Source: an uncultured Dysgonomonas sp.
GTDB lineage: Bacteria > Bacteroidota > Bacteroidia > Bacteroidales > Dysgonomonadaceae
Length of the DNA stretch: 64,000 nt
Direction: 5' to 3'
Assembly: GCF_934668725.1 (NCBI RefSeq)
Contig: NZ_CAKUOF010000017.1
Coordinates: 1 to 64,000 of the forward strand
The position numbers and the translations under genes are program-made. Numbering within the stretch: the first letter of the stretch is position 1; each line of letters starts with the position of its first letter. Shown here piece by piece: positions 18,326 through 27,721 of the stretch. The notes beneath the pieces are model-generated. The model was not told the origin of the DNA and did no database searches. It was given only the letters and a program-made list of their open reading frames with translations.

Positions 18326-20863
18326 TTAACCGCATTTAGATGCACCACAATTACTACATTTCAGGCATCCCTCCTGATAAACTAAGGTCTCTTGTTCACA
18401 AACAGGACATTTTTGACCTTTCAATTCAGCACCATTAGGAAGATACTTTTTCAAAGCTCTCTCAACCCCATTCTTCCATGTATTAATTGTTTCACTATCC
18501 AACTCTAAACCTTGTACCAGTTTAATAACCTGATCGATTGGCATACCATATCGTAATACGCCCGAAATCAATTTAGCATAATTCCAATACTCAGGATTAA
18601 ATTTACTATTCAAACCTTCAATTGTAGTTTTATAGCCTCTCTTGTTCTTAAATTGGAAGTCATAACTGCGCTCTCCTTCATCATCAGTACTTTTAATGAT
18701 AGCACCCTTACTTACTTGCTTGGGTAGCATAATCCCCTCATCTTCATCATTAAGACCTGTAAATATCTCATAAGGACGCCCATCTAAAAGCCCTATAAAT
18801 GCAATCCATTTTTCTTTATTATTTTGGAATCGGATTACATCTGCCTCTAGTTCCTTCGGACGAGAAGTCACCAAGATCGGACGTTCGTAACATTCTTCCT
18901 CTTTGGCTTTTTTATCATCTGCGGCCAATAATACACCAGCACGAGAGCCGTCTCTGTAAACAGTACAACCTTTACATCCACTCTTCCAAGCCTCTATATA
19001 TAGTGTATTTACCAATTCTTCTGAAACATCCGATGGTAAATTTATAGTTACACTAATCGAGTGGTCAACCCACTTTTGAATACGACCTTGCATTTTCACT
19101 TTTTGTAACCAATCTACATCATTAGATGTTGCTTTATAATAAGGAGACTGAGCCACTAATTGATCTAACTCTTCTGATGTATATTTTTTAGTTACAGAGT
19201 GTCCTTTCGCCTCCATCCAGGTAACAAATTTGTGGTGGAATACAATATATTCCTCCCATGAATCACCATTCTCATCAACAAAGTCAACTTTTACTTGTAC
19301 ATCATTGGGATTCACTTTACGACGACGTTTATATACAGGCAGGAATACAGGCTCAATACCCGACGACGATTGTGTCATCAAGCTGGTTGTTCCTGTTGGA
19401 GCTACTGTAAGACAGGCAATATTACGACGACCATACTTTTCCATTTCAGTATAAAGAGTCGGATCTTCTGCACACAATCTATTAATAAACGGATTATTTT
19501 TTTCTCTTTCAATATCAAAGATTTCAAAAGCGCCACGTTCTTTAGCCAAATTAACTGATGCACGATAAGCAGCAATAGCTAAAGTACGATGTACTTCTTC
19601 TGCAAAAGCTGTAGCTTCTTCTGTTCCATAACGAAGATTCATTGCTGCAATCATATCACCTTCAGCAGTTATACCTACACCGGTTCTGCGGCCTTGCAAT
19701 GTTTTTTTGCGGATTTTCTCCCACAAGTGTCTTTCTGTTTGTTTTACTTCGTCAACTTCAGGATCTTCATCTATTTTCGATAGAATGTTATCAATTTTTT
19801 CTGTTTCAAGATCAATAATATCATCCATAATGCGTTGAGCCAATGCTACATGTTTTTTGAATAATTCAAAATCAAAATAAGCATCGTCAGTAAATGGATT
19901 AACGACATATGAGTATAAGTTAATCGCCAGCAAACGACAGCTATCATAAGGACAAAGAGGTATCTCACCACATGGATTAGTAGATACTGTGCGGAAACCT
20001 AAATCAGCATAACAATCCGGCACAGATTCTCTGATAATTGTATCCCAGAATAAAACTCCCGGCTCTGCCGATCTCCAAGCATTGTGTACTATTTTTTCCC
20101 ACAATCGCGAAGCATCTATCTCTTTTGTTGTAGTAGGATCGTTTGATATAACAGGGTATTGTTGAGTATAAGTTGTTCCATCAACAACAGCCTGCATAAA
20201 ATCATCATCAATTTTAACGGAAACATTTGCACCTGTAACTTTTCCTTCTACCATTTTTGCATCGATGAAAGATTCGGCATCAGGATGCTTAATAGAAACA
20301 CTTAGCATTAAAGCTCCACGACGACCATCTTGTGCAACTTCGCGGGTAGAATTTGAATACCTCTCCATGAATGGAACCAAACCGGTTGAAGTTAATGCTG
20401 AATTCTTAACAGGAGAGCCTTTGGGACGAATATGAGAAAGGTCATGTCCTACCCCTCCTCTACGCTTCATTAATTGAACCTGTTCTTGATCGATATGCAT
20501 AATTGCACCATATGAATCAGCAGAACCATCAATCCCTATCACAAAACAGTTAGAAAGAGAAGCTATTTGAAAATCGTTGCCAATACCTGTCATCGGACTA
20601 CCTTGAGGTACAATATACTTAAACTGATCAAATAAGTCATATAGTTCCTGGCTTGTAAGTCCGTTTTCATATTTCTTCTCGATACGAGCGATTTCATTGG
20701 CTAACCGCCAATGCATATCTTCCGGCGAATGCTCATAAATATTACCTGCAGCATCTTTTAATGCATACTTATTGACCCAAACCTTAGCAGCCAGTTCATC
20801 TCCTTTAAAGTAAGCCAGCGCTGCTTCACAAGCTTCATCAAAAGTGTAGATTTTTTGTTCCAT
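18326..20863 (-). CDS. nrdJ: Adenosylcobalamin-dependent ribonucleoside-diphosphate reductase (class II)
   Basis: This 845-residue enzyme reduces ribonucleotides to deoxyribonucleotides with a B12-generated thiyl radical, which works with or without oxygen. Supporting motifs are SLSNCFVIG, MKRRGGVGHDLS, STNPCGEIPL with the active-site cysteine, and APTGTTSLMTQSSSGIEP. The last 30 residues carry a cysteine-rich zinc-ribbon-like tail (CPVC...CLKCSNCGASKCG) of the kind that re-reduces the active site in NrdJ. No beta subunit gene is nearby, as expected for class II. A near-perfect promoter lies about 60 nt upstream. I see no cobalamin riboswitch, so control by B12 is not evident. Confidence 0.93.
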   Translation of the reverse strand: MEQKIYTFDEACEAALAYFKGDELAAKVWVNKYALKDAAGNIYEHSPEDMHWRLANEIARIEKKYENGLTSQELYDLFDQFKYIVPQGSPMTGIGNDFQIASLSNCFVIGIDGSADSYGAIMHIDQEQVQLMKRRGGVGHDLSHIRPKGSPVKNSALTSTGLVPFMERYSNSTREVAQDGRRGALMLSVSIKHPDAESFIDAKMVEGKVTGANVSVKIDDDFMQAVVDGTTYTQQYPVISNDPTTTKEIDASRLWEKIVHNAWRSAEPGVLFWDTIIRESVPDCYADLGFRTVSTNPCGEIPLCPYDSCRLLAINLYSYVVNPFTDDAYFDFELFKKHVALAQRIMDDIIDLETEKIDNILSKIDEDPEVDEVKQTERHLWEKIRKKTLQGRRTGVGITAEGDMIAAMNLRYGTEEATAFAEEVHRTLAIAAYRASVNLAKERGAFEIFDIEREKNNPFINRLCAEDPTLYTEMEKYGRRNIACLTVAPTGTTSLMTQSSSGIEPVFLPVYKRRRKVNPNDVQVKVDFVDENGDSWEEYIVFHHKFVTWMEAKGHSVTKKYTSEELDQLVAQSPYYKATSNDVDWLQKVKMQGRIQKWVDHSISVTINLPSDVSEELVNTLYIEAWKSGCKGCTVYRDGSRAGVLLAADDKKAKEEECYERPILVTSRPKELEADVIRFQNNKEKWIAFIGLLDGRPYEIFTGLNDEDEGIMLPKQVSKGAIIKSTDDEGERSYDFQFKNKRGYKTTIEGLNSKFNPEYWNYAKLISGVLRYGMPIDQVIKLVQGLELDSETINTWKNGVERALKKYLPNGAELKGQKCPVCEQETLVYQEGCLKCSNCGASKCG

Positions 20864-20921
20864 TTTGAGGATATTCTTTAATTTGAAATTCTATTCTAAT
20901 CTTCTTTATTTTTCAGCAACA

Positions 20922-20953
20922 CAAAACTACCGAGTAATAACGAATGTTACAAA
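20922..20953 (-). promoter_or_regulatory. nrdJ promoter (TTTG-N20-TAGTTTTG)
   Basis: Read on the minus strand, a TTTG -33 box (20950-20953) is exactly 20 nt from TAGTTTTG (20922-20929), a full match to the Bacteroidota primary-sigma pattern. The leader would be about 50 nt. Confidence 0.75.
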
Positions 20954-21176
20954 TTTTAAAACAATTTGTTTTCAACAAAGTTCAATATTTCCCAAAATAA
21001 AAAATAAACAACTGAAATATAGTAATTTAAAAAATACTATCTGTTAAAAAGTTTTCCAAAATAAAATTACAATAAATTTGGTTCTGTTATATTTTTTAAT
21101 ACTAGACCATTCTATCAGCATAATAAAATTATTGGATTTGAGATAATATTTTTTATTTTTCTTATAAAAAACAAAT

Positions 21177-21213
21177 AAAAAAAACCCTGTCTAAAATGAA
21201 TCGGACAGGGCTA
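21177..21213 (-). terminator. Intrinsic terminator of the CoA-transferase
   Basis: On the minus strand GCCCTGTCC pairs with GACAGGG across a 12-nt loop and is followed by a T-run of eight. It lies about 55 nt beyond the stop. Confidence 0.85.
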
Positions 21214-21268
21214 TATTATTTTAATAAAACTAATTATATCAAGACATATAATCTAAATTATATCAATT

Positions 21269-22756
21269 TTATTTCTTTTCCCATTTTGTGTTACGCATAT
21301 CTCCTGTTTCTGTAAAAGCTTTGTGAAAAGCAAAACAGTTATACATATCAAAAGGAGTCTGCCCTTTAGGTGCATTTGCAATATATTCACGCAACAAAGG
21401 TCTGTAATCCGGATGGGCACATTTCTCTATAATTTCATGAGCGCGCTCTAATGGAGATTTTCCACGTAAATCAGCAACACCATATTCTGAAATAATAATT
21501 TTCACAGAGTGTTCACTATGGTCTTCATGGGATACCAAAGGAACAAAAGCACTGATTTTACCATCTTTTGCAGTAGAAGGTGTTACAAATACCGAAACAT
21601 AAGCACCTCTTGTAAAGTCGCCCGATCCACCGATACCGTTCATCATTTTAGTCCCCATAACATGAGTTGAGTTGATATTTCCAAAAATATCAGCTTCCAA
21701 CGCTGTATTTATGGCAATGATACCTAAACGACGAACTATTTCTTGATTATTTGAAATTTCAGAAGGACGAAGAACAGTTCTTTCTTTAAAGAAGTCCAAA
21801 TTTTTATATATTTTCTCAATACAAGGATTACTTACAGTTAAAGAGCATCCACTTGCAAATTTAATACGACCTGATTCCATCAAATCGATAACCGCATCCT
21901 GAATCACCTCAGTGTAAACCTCAAAATCAGGAATTTCTTTACTCTCTCCCATTGCTGCTAATACAGCATTTGCAATATTACCTACACCAGACTGAATCGG
22001 AAGGAATGATTTAGGCATACGTCCCTCGGCCATCTCTTTAATAAAGAAGTTGGCTACATTATTACCAATCTGAGTAGTCACTTCATCAACAGGAGCAAAT
22101 CCTCCACCTTCGTTAGGTGTATTAGATTTTACTACAATAATCTTGCTTGGATCTACTTTTATATGATCTTTACCGATTCTATCACGCACCGAATAAATAG
22201 GAATCTCTCCACGGTGAGGAGGGTCTTGTAATTCTACAATATCATGCATACCGCGCATCTCTTTCGGATTCCATGTATTCAACTCCACAATAACCATTTT
22301 TGCCAGACGGGCTACTGTAGGAGAAATACCAACTCCACAGGTTGGAACTATTTCACCATCCTCTGTCACATCACAAGCTTCAATTATCGCGACATCAACC
22401 CCACCCAAAAATCCATAACGTATTTCTTGTGCTAATGAAGAAAGGTGCATATCAAAATAAGGAACTTCTCCCGAATTGATTGCATTTCTTAAATCTTTAT
22501 TTGTCTGATAAGGTGTACGGAATTTGATTGCATGTGCCCTTGCCAAAGCTCCATCAAGCATATCGCCAGTAGAGGCACCTGTAAACATTCCAATCTTAAA
22601 CGGATTACCCTTTGCATGCTCTTCTTCTGCAAATTTAGCTAAAGCTGTAGGTACAATTTTGGGACATCCGGCATGTGTAAAACCACTAAAGCCGACATTG
22701 TCATCATTTTTGACAAGGCGTACCGCCTCATCTGCACTCATAAATTTTAATGCCAT
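21269..22756 (-). CDS. Acetyl-CoA hydrolase/CoA-transferase (succinyl-CoA:acetate/propionate type)
   Basis: The 495-residue protein belongs to the Cat1/AarC/ScpC class of CoA-transferases, which swap CoA between succinate and acetate or propionate. It begins with SADEAVRLVKNDDNVGFSGFTHAG and has the CoA-binding region (GVGNIANAVL), YTEVIQDA with the likely catalytic glutamate, and GGSGDFTRGAY plus ISEYGVADLRGKSP, which mark the C-terminal half. In fermentative Bacteroidales this activity fits the succinate-propionate pathway. The donor and acceptor pair is not decidable from sequence. It follows the small membrane protein gene by 36 nt and ends at a clear terminator. Confidence 0.88.
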   Translation of the reverse strand: MALKFMSADEAVRLVKNDDNVGFSGFTHAGCPKIVPTALAKFAEEEHAKGNPFKIGMFTGASTGDMLDGALARAHAIKFRTPYQTNKDLRNAINSGEVPYFDMHLSSLAQEIRYGFLGGVDVAIIEACDVTEDGEIVPTCGVGISPTVARLAKMVIVELNTWNPKEMRGMHDIVELQDPPHRGEIPIYSVRDRIGKDHIKVDPSKIIVVKSNTPNEGGGFAPVDEVTTQIGNNVANFFIKEMAEGRMPKSFLPIQSGVGNIANAVLAAMGESKEIPDFEVYTEVIQDAVIDLMESGRIKFASGCSLTVSNPCIEKIYKNLDFFKERTVLRPSEISNNQEIVRRLGIIAINTALEADIFGNINSTHVMGTKMMNGIGGSGDFTRGAYVSVFVTPSTAKDGKISAFVPLVSHEDHSEHSVKIIISEYGVADLRGKSPLERAHEIIEKCAHPDYRPLLREYIANAPKGQTPFDMYNCFAFHKAFTETGDMRNTKWEKK

Positions 22757-22792
22757 TTCTTTATATAATTGATTATAATTTGTTCCAAGTGA

Positions 22793-23209
22793 TTAGTATT
22801 TTCTCTCGAAGATAAGTGTGTGGATAAAAGCTCTTTTATAATCCTCTGTTGTATTCAACTTTAAATCAAACGATTCCTCAACAACATTTTCGTCTTTCTT
22901 AAAGTGCTCATCATCTGTAAAATTCACTTTAGACTGAAGATCAATATGCTGCTGAACAGCCGAAACCCCTTCTTCTACAAAAACATATCCAATAGATTGT
23001 GATGAATATGTATTCAGATATTCGGAATTACTTGTACTTTCAACTACTTGTTGGGGTTTTGAGAAAAGCGCAGGCACTGAAGAGATAATCGGACGTACCG
23101 GTTGAGAAAGAGTCCTTTCTTTATTTTTTTTAGCTTCTTTTTGATAAGTTCGTACAATATTTACAATTACAATAACTGCAACTATTACATATACGATTAC
23201 ATTTTCCAT
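22793..23209 (-). CDS. Small single-pass membrane protein, unknown function
   Basis: About 138 residues: one strongly hydrophobic N-terminal helix (MENVIVYVIVAVIVIVNIV) followed by a basic stretch (RTYQKEAKKNKERT), then a polar cytoplasmic-looking tail ending in a conserved-looking FIHTLIFERKY. I do not recognise the family beyond the Bacteroidales habit of having such proteins. ATG 23209 is chosen; the extension to 23218 would need TTG. It has its own promoter 40 nt upstream and is likely co-transcribed with the CoA-transferase that follows, though nothing shows a functional link. Confidence 0.6.
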   Translation of the reverse strand: MENVIVYVIVAVIVIVNIVRTYQKEAKKNKERTLSQPVRPIISSVPALFSKPQQVVESTSNSEYLNTYSSQSIGYVFVEEGVSAVQQHIDLQSKVNFTDDEHFKKDENVVEESFDLKLNTTEDYKRAFIHTLIFERKY

Positions 23210-23248
23210 ACAAATCAATCTATATTCTGTTGAGTATTTTGCACCTCA

Positions 23249-23281
23249 CAAAGGTACGAATTATGTATTTGAATTTACAAC
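23249..23281 (-). promoter_or_regulatory. Promoter of small membrane protein and CoA-transferase
   Basis: On the minus strand GTTG (-33) is 21 nt from TACCTTTG (-7), a good match to the Bacteroidota consensus. The leader would be about 35 nt. Confidence 0.6.
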
Positions 23282-23482
23282 TTTTTGTCAAAAACATTTT
23301 CATGGTCAATAATCCTTTATATCTACTTATTATCAGCAAAAAATGAAGAGATTAGTCGTTCTTTGAATGAACAAAGAAAAACCTTTACTCCTATATAGCA
23401 TCTTCCATTTATCTCAAGTAAATTCACATTATCTCAGCTATTAAATCCATATAAATAAACTACCTTTACAAAATGAGCATGT

Positions 23483-23490
23483 ATATTTGC
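23483..23490 (+). promoter_or_regulatory. Putative -7 box for the PCMD lipoprotein gene
   Basis: TATATTTG matches the -7 consensus, giving a leader of about 70 nt to ATG 23570. No clear -33 box. Confidence 0.4.
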
Positions 23491-23569
23491 ATACATTAGA
23501 ATATAAATTAGAATCATTTTCGTATATTAAACACATCATTCTCATAAACCAACTATAAGAATAAATAAA

Positions 23570-24637
23570 ATGAAATTTAAAATCTTACTTTTATTCATCT
23601 CTGTACTACCTCTCTTTTCCTCATGTATAAAGGATGAACCTCTAAATAAAGAAGCTGATATAGAATCCTTTTCTTTACCTGATAGTATTCTGGTAAATTC
23701 AGTAATAAGCAATAACAAAGTTACTCTTATAATAAAAAATACCAATTTCAATAAAAAATTGGCACCCCAGATTACAGTTACCCCCGGAGCTACTATTACT
23801 CCGGCATCAGGTGACACTGTTGACTTCACAAACGATGTTACTTATACAGTTGTTTCCGAAGATAAGCAATATACCAAAGTGTATACTGTGAGTGTGACTT
23901 CGTCTCTCAGTCTGAAATTTGACTTTGAAGATTGGTTTATGGAAGGTGGATTATGGAAATACCCTGCCTTAACAGATGATATGTGGAGTTCGGCCAATCA
24001 GGGAATCATGACTGCAAAACTAGGTAAAGTAGACCTTTATCCAACCAGATCCACAACCGACTGCTTTAGCGGAAAATATGCAGCCCTACTCGAAACTCAA
24101 AGAGGAGGAACTTTTTTGGTGGCAGGTTATGTTCCCATATTTTCAGGATCATTATTCAGAGGAGACTTTAAACTTAATATGGCAAGCCCTCCCCAATCTG
24201 CTCTTTTCGGACAAATACATCCAAAAGAGAGTGGCAAACCTATAAAGATGACCGGATATTATAAATATACGCCGGGAGATACATTAATCAACCGAGAAGG
24301 GATTGTGCCAAACAAAACAGATGAGTTTTCTATATATGCAGTAGTATATAAAGTCACAAAAGGAAATGAAGGTCTTTCTGAATATTTGAATGGAGAAAAT
24401 ATCCTTACATCTGATAAGGTTATATCAAAGGCAATACTGGAAGACAGATCTCCTAAAGCTCAATTCACGAAATTTGAATTACCTTTTGTATATACTGAAG
24501 ATATGAACTACGATTTATACAACTACAAACTCGCAATTGTTTTTGCTTCAAGCAAAAATGGAGATTTCTATGAAGGTGCAGTAGGAAGTACTCTTATAGT
24601 AGATGATGTAGAAGTCGTATGCAACTTAAAAAATTAA
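23570..24637 (+). CDS. PCMD-domain lipoprotein
   Basis: A 355-residue surface or periplasmic lipoprotein: signal peptide with lipobox LFSSC (Cys at about 19), an Ig-like N-terminal part (about 30-110, 'TPASGDTVDFTNDVTYTV' style) and a C-terminal beta-sandwich that resembles the Bacteroidota PCMD (putative carbohydrate metabolism) domain with its NP-like start 'FDFEDWF' and closing 'TLIVDDVEVV'. PCMD proteins are thought to bind glycans, but the ligand here is unknown. It is followed after 21 nt by an outer-membrane barrel gene, so the two probably act together at the outer membrane. Confidence 0.75.
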   Translation: MKFKILLLFISVLPLFSSCIKDEPLNKEADIESFSLPDSILVNSVISNNKVTLIIKNTNFNKKLAPQITVTPGATITPASGDTVDFTNDVTYTVVSEDKQYTKVYTVSVTSSLSLKFDFEDWFMEGGLWKYPALTDDMWSSANQGIMTAKLGKVDLYPTRSTTDCFSGKYAALLETQRGGTFLVAGYVPIFSGSLFRGDFKLNMASPPQSALFGQIHPKESGKPIKMTGYYKYTPGDTLINREGIVPNKTDEFSIYAVVYKVTKGNEGLSEYLNGENILTSDKVISKAILEDRSPKAQFTKFELPFVYTEDMNYDLYNYKLAIVFASSKNGDFYEGAVGSTLIVDDVEVVCNLKN

Positions 24638-24658
24638 AGATACAATAATATATACTTC

Positions 24659-25411
24659 ATGAAATCACTAAAATACAAACTAATACTCCTGCTATTATTT
24701 TTCTCAGGATTTAGCATATTCAGTCAAGAAAGAACTGAAAATCGATTCGAACATAAAATTATTGCCGGTTTCAATATTGGAGCAACCACCCCTACCTCTA
24801 TCCCTGCTGAAATACGCTCTATAGATGCATGGTGGCCACAGTTTACGCCGCAGTTGGGCTATAATATCACGTATAATCTTAATCAAAAATGGGGATTAGG
24901 CAGTGGAATTTCTCTTGATTATAAAGGGATGGGGACAAGGGTAACCGTTAAATACATCTATACAAGTATCGTAATTGAAGATGGAAGTAATGATGCCCTT
25001 GAAGGCTACTTTGTCGGAAAAAATGAAACTGTTGTAAAACTGGCATATGCAACCATCCCCCTGTATGCAACATTTAATATCGACCAGAGTTGGCAATTAC
25101 GGGCAGGAGGTTATGTTTCGTATTTGTTTAGTGGCAAGTTTTCGGGGACAGCCTCTGATGGTTATATCCGTGTAAATGAACCTACAGGTGAGAAGGTAGA
25201 GATTACAAAAGCCAGTTTTGATTTCAACGACAAACTTCGAAACTTTGATTTTGGACTTATATTAGGAGCCGAGAAAAAAGTCAACGACAGATTTGGAATC
25301 TACAGCAATCTAAATTGGGGACTAACATCCATATTCCCCTCTGACTTTAGAGCCATCGATTTTAATATGTACAACATATACCTCACTATAGGGCTAACCT
25401 ATAAACTATAA
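24659..25411 (+). CDS. Outer-membrane beta-barrel protein (PorT/OmpW-like size)
   Basis: A 250-residue protein with a signal peptide ending FSIFS-Q and repeated amphipathic strands ending in aromatic residues, closing with NIYLTIGLTYKL, the typical C-terminal barrel strand. The pattern 'GFNIGATTPTSIP ... YNLNQKWGLGSGISLDYKGMG' is that of the 'outer membrane beta-barrel' group common in this phylum. No enzymatic motif. It is paired with the PCMD lipoprotein gene 21 nt upstream, and a strong terminator follows 25 nt after the stop, so the two form a bicistronic unit. Confidence 0.8.
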   Translation: MKSLKYKLILLLLFFSGFSIFSQERTENRFEHKIIAGFNIGATTPTSIPAEIRSIDAWWPQFTPQLGYNITYNLNQKWGLGSGISLDYKGMGTRVTVKYIYTSIVIEDGSNDALEGYFVGKNETVVKLAYATIPLYATFNIDQSWQLRAGGYVSYLFSGKFSGTASDGYIRVNEPTGEKVEITKASFDFNDKLRNFDFGLILGAEKKVNDRFGIYSNLNWGLTSIFPSDFRAIDFNMYNIYLTIGLTYKL

Positions 25412-25436
25412 AGAAAAAATAAATTGACTAGATTAT

Positions 25437-25468
25437 AAAAACGTTCCACTCATTTGGAACGTTTTTTA
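25437..25468 (+). terminator. Intrinsic terminator after the barrel gene
   Basis: AAAACGTTCCA and TGGAACGTTTT form a stem around a short loop, followed by TTATTT. It separates the PCMD-barrel pair from miaB. Confidence 0.88.
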
Positions 25469-25603
25469 TTTGAACATTGCCGGTCTACTACTACCGTAAT
25501 TACCATATTGTTGCAAAACATTTTCGATTAACACTATCTGTATCTGTAAATGTATTCTGCCTATTTTTATATCGATTTGTCTAAGGATATCATATAAATA
25601 AAC

Positions 25604-25611
25604 TATTTTTG
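25604..25611 (+). promoter_or_regulatory. Putative -7 box of miaB
   Basis: TATTTTTG matches TAnnTTTG 26 nt before the miaB ATG. The nearest TTTG is 24 nt upstream, slightly too far. Confidence 0.45.
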
Positions 25612-25637
25612 CTACATATTTATAACATTAATAGATT

Positions 25638-27002
25638 ATGAGCAACGAATTAGGACTGGACTTTAAATCCACGACTGACAAAAAATTGTTCATCGAGACG
25701 TATGGTTGTCAGATGAACGTAGCAGACAGCGAAGTGGTAGCATCGGTAATGGAAATGGACGGCTACAGAATGACTGAAAAAATAGAAGAAGCGGATGCAA
25801 TATTTGTAAACACTTGTTCTATACGCGACAACGCCGAACAAAAAGTTATTCAACGCCTTGACCAACTGAATGCCATAAAGCGTAAGAAGAATAAAAATCT
25901 CATCATTGGGGTGTTGGGTTGTATGGCTGAGCGAGCCAAAGAAGAACTATTAGACAAACATCATGCTGATATTGTAGTAGGACCTGACGCTTATCTGGAT
26001 TTACCTAATCTGATAGGTGCTGCCGAAAATGGAGAAAAAGCAATCAATGTACAGCTTTCCAAAACCGAAACCTATAAAGATGTAATACCTTTAAAGATTG
26101 GAGGAAATCATCTTTCGGGATTCATTTCCATTATGCGTGGATGTGACAAAATATGTACTTATTGCATTGTTCCATACACCAGAGGTCGCGAACGAAGCAG
26201 AGATCCTCAAAGTATCGTTAATGAGTTAAATGATCTAAAGGCTAAAGGTTTTAAAGAGGCCACTTTATTAGGTCAGAATGTAAATTCGTATAAATTTACT
26301 CAAGAAGATGGTACAATCGTTGACTTTCCAGCACTTCTTGAACTTGTTGCTAAAGAAGCTCCTAATATGCGTATACGTTTCACAACATCCTATCCTACTG
26401 ATATGACAGATGAAACACTTGAGGTCATCGCTAAGTATGACAATTTATGCAAGTTTATCCATCTGCCTGTACAATCAGGAAGTACAAAAATTCTGGGTGT
26501 AATGAAAAGAAAATATGACAGAGAATGGTACTTGAACAGAATAGAAGCAATTAAAAGAATTATACCGGGATGTGGACTTTCTACCGATATAATGTGCGGG
26601 TATCATTCTGAGACAGAAGAAGATCATCAAGAAACTCTATCCTTGATGAAAGAAGTAGGTTTCGATTCGGCATTTATGTTTAAATATTCGGAGCGCCCGG
26701 GAACATATGCTGCAAAAAAATTAGAGGATAATGTACCAGAAGAAGTAAAGACAAGACGTCTACAGGAAATCATTAACCTCCAAGTCGAGCTTTCACGTAT
26801 TAGTAACATCAACGATATTGGCAAGGTATTTGAAGTTTTAATAGAAGGATTTTCAAAAAGATCGAAAGAACAGCTTTTTGGAAGAACATCACAAAACAAA
26901 GTCGTTATTTTTGATAAAAACAATCACCGTATTGGAGAGTTTGTAAAGGTCAAAATAACAGGAAGCACTTCGGCTACACTTTTTGGTGATGTCATAGAGT
27001 GA
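25638..27002 (+). CDS. miaB: tRNA-2-methylthio-N6-dimethylallyladenosine synthase
   Basis: MiaB is a radical-SAM enzyme that adds the methylthio group to i6A37 in tRNAs reading UNN codons. The 454-residue product has all three domains: the N-terminal UPF0004 domain with its cluster cysteines (YGCQMN, NTCSIR, LGCMAE), the radical-SAM core with CDKICTYCIVPYTRGRERSR holding the CxxxCxxC cluster motif, and a C-terminal TRAM domain (about 385-450). Length is normal. It has its own promoter and is followed by a 148-nt spacer before the YtxH-like gene. Confidence 0.95.
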   Translation: MSNELGLDFKSTTDKKLFIETYGCQMNVADSEVVASVMEMDGYRMTEKIEEADAIFVNTCSIRDNAEQKVIQRLDQLNAIKRKKNKNLIIGVLGCMAERAKEELLDKHHADIVVGPDAYLDLPNLIGAAENGEKAINVQLSKTETYKDVIPLKIGGNHLSGFISIMRGCDKICTYCIVPYTRGRERSRDPQSIVNELNDLKAKGFKEATLLGQNVNSYKFTQEDGTIVDFPALLELVAKEAPNMRIRFTTSYPTDMTDETLEVIAKYDNLCKFIHLPVQSGSTKILGVMKRKYDREWYLNRIEAIKRIIPGCGLSTDIMCGYHSETEEDHQETLSLMKEVGFDSAFMFKYSERPGTYAAKKLEDNVPEEVKTRRLQEIINLQVELSRISNINDIGKVFEVLIEGFSKRSKEQLFGRTSQNKVVIFDKNNHRIGEFVKVKITGSTSATLFGDVIE

Positions 27003-27150
27003 TTAACAAAAGTTAATTACAGTCTATGAATTCAATTCTTTAATCAAAATAGTATTACTTTAGATTATCAATCTAAACAATAAGAGATATTTCTTGTTAA
27101 TTATATAACAATACAAATAAAAAGTTACTAATAAAATAAATATTACAACT

Positions 27151-27354
27151 ATGGGAAAATCAAATTCAAACTTATTGTTTTTAGCTATTGGTGCTGCCAT
27201 TGGTGCTGCAGCAGGTTATGTTGCCGCATCAGATAAAAAAGAAGAATGGATGCACGAAATCAACAAATTAGTTGATAAAGTTAAAAACAATGTGAAAGGT
27301 TCATGCTCTAAAGTTGAAGATGAATTGGAAGAGCTTATAGAGGATGAAGAATAA
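27151..27354 (+). CDS. YtxH-like small membrane protein
   Basis: A 67-residue protein with a glycine/alanine-rich hydrophobic N-terminus (LLFLAIGAAIGAAAGYVAA) followed by a charged coiled helix, the pattern of YtxH/general-stress membrane proteins. Its end, EELIEDEE-stop, overlaps the start of the next gene by 11 nt (ATGAAGAATAA). It is the first of three overlapping small envelope genes. The function is not known; YtxH homologues are linked to general stress. Confidence 0.72.
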   Translation: MGKSNSNLLFLAIGAAIGAAAGYVAASDKKEEWMHEINKLVDKVKNNVKGSCSKVEDELEELIEDEE

Positions 27355-27721
27355 CAACGAAGAATATCAAAACTTTAGTGAACTTATAGATGAGTCAAAA
27401 GCAGACTTATCAAGCTATATAGAAAAGCGTCTTACACTTATTAAACTCAAAGCTTTTGAGAAAATTGCAAGTGCATCGTCCTTTATTATATATGGCCTGA
27501 TGATGAGTGTTTTTGCACTCATCTTGTTCATTCTCATCCTCGTTGGATTAGGATTTGTTATTGGTGAATTGCTGAATAACTATGCGGCTGGTTTTGGAGT
27601 TCTGATACTTATTACATTAGTTGCTTTATTGGGTTTAATACTTAATGCCAAAAGAATCCGAAGAGCTTTTGTGAACATAACTTTACGTACAATCAAGAAA
27701 ATAGAAGTGGATGAAGACTAA
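27344..27721 (+). CDS. Phage holin family / DUF1469-like membrane protein
   Basis: A 125-residue protein with an N-terminal amphipathic region (about 1-40) and two adjacent hydrophobic helices (about 45-100, 'FIIYGLMMSVFALILFILILVGLGFVIG' and 'GFGVLILITLVALLGLIL' regions), as in the 'putative actinobacterial holin-X' family. Despite the name these are ordinary chromosomal envelope proteins and no phage genes are nearby. It is coupled to both neighbours by 11-nt overlaps. Confidence 0.72.
   Translation: MKNNNEEYQNFSELIDESKADLSSYIEKRLTLIKLKAFEKIASASSFIIYGLMMSVFALILFILILVGLGFVIGELLNNYAAGFGVLILITLVALLGLILNAKRIRRAFVNITLRTIKKIEVDED

Larger units (their letters stand above)
20864..21268. other. Intergenic region between CoA-transferase and nrdJ
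   Basis: AT-rich spacer holding the nrdJ promoter at its left end and the CoA-transferase terminator at its right end. The middle (about 20955-21170) shows A/T runs only; a small ORF at its left end looks like chance. No cobalamin-box-like sequence was found. Confidence 0.6.
23210..23569. other. Divergent intergenic region with two promoters
   Basis: Carries a minus-strand promoter for the small membrane protein and a plus-strand -7 box for the lipoprotein gene. An inverted repeat TTCTTTG-aatgaa-CAAAGAA (23359-23378) sits between them without a T-tail and could be an operator, but nothing else supports that. No gene seen. Confidence 0.5.

Noticed and set aside
20864..21268. Possible cobalamin riboswitch before B12-dependent nrdJ
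   Set aside because: No B12-box-like sequence or stable multi-stem structure was seen in the leader. The promoter and a short leader explain the region.
23359..23378. Inverted repeat TTCTTTG/CAAAGAA as a terminator
   Set aside because: No T-run follows in either direction and it lies in a divergent gap where a terminator is not expected. It stays only a weak operator candidate.
27344..27721. Prophage remnant because of a 'holin' family match
   Set aside because: No phage genes nearby; this family is widespread as a chromosomal envelope protein.
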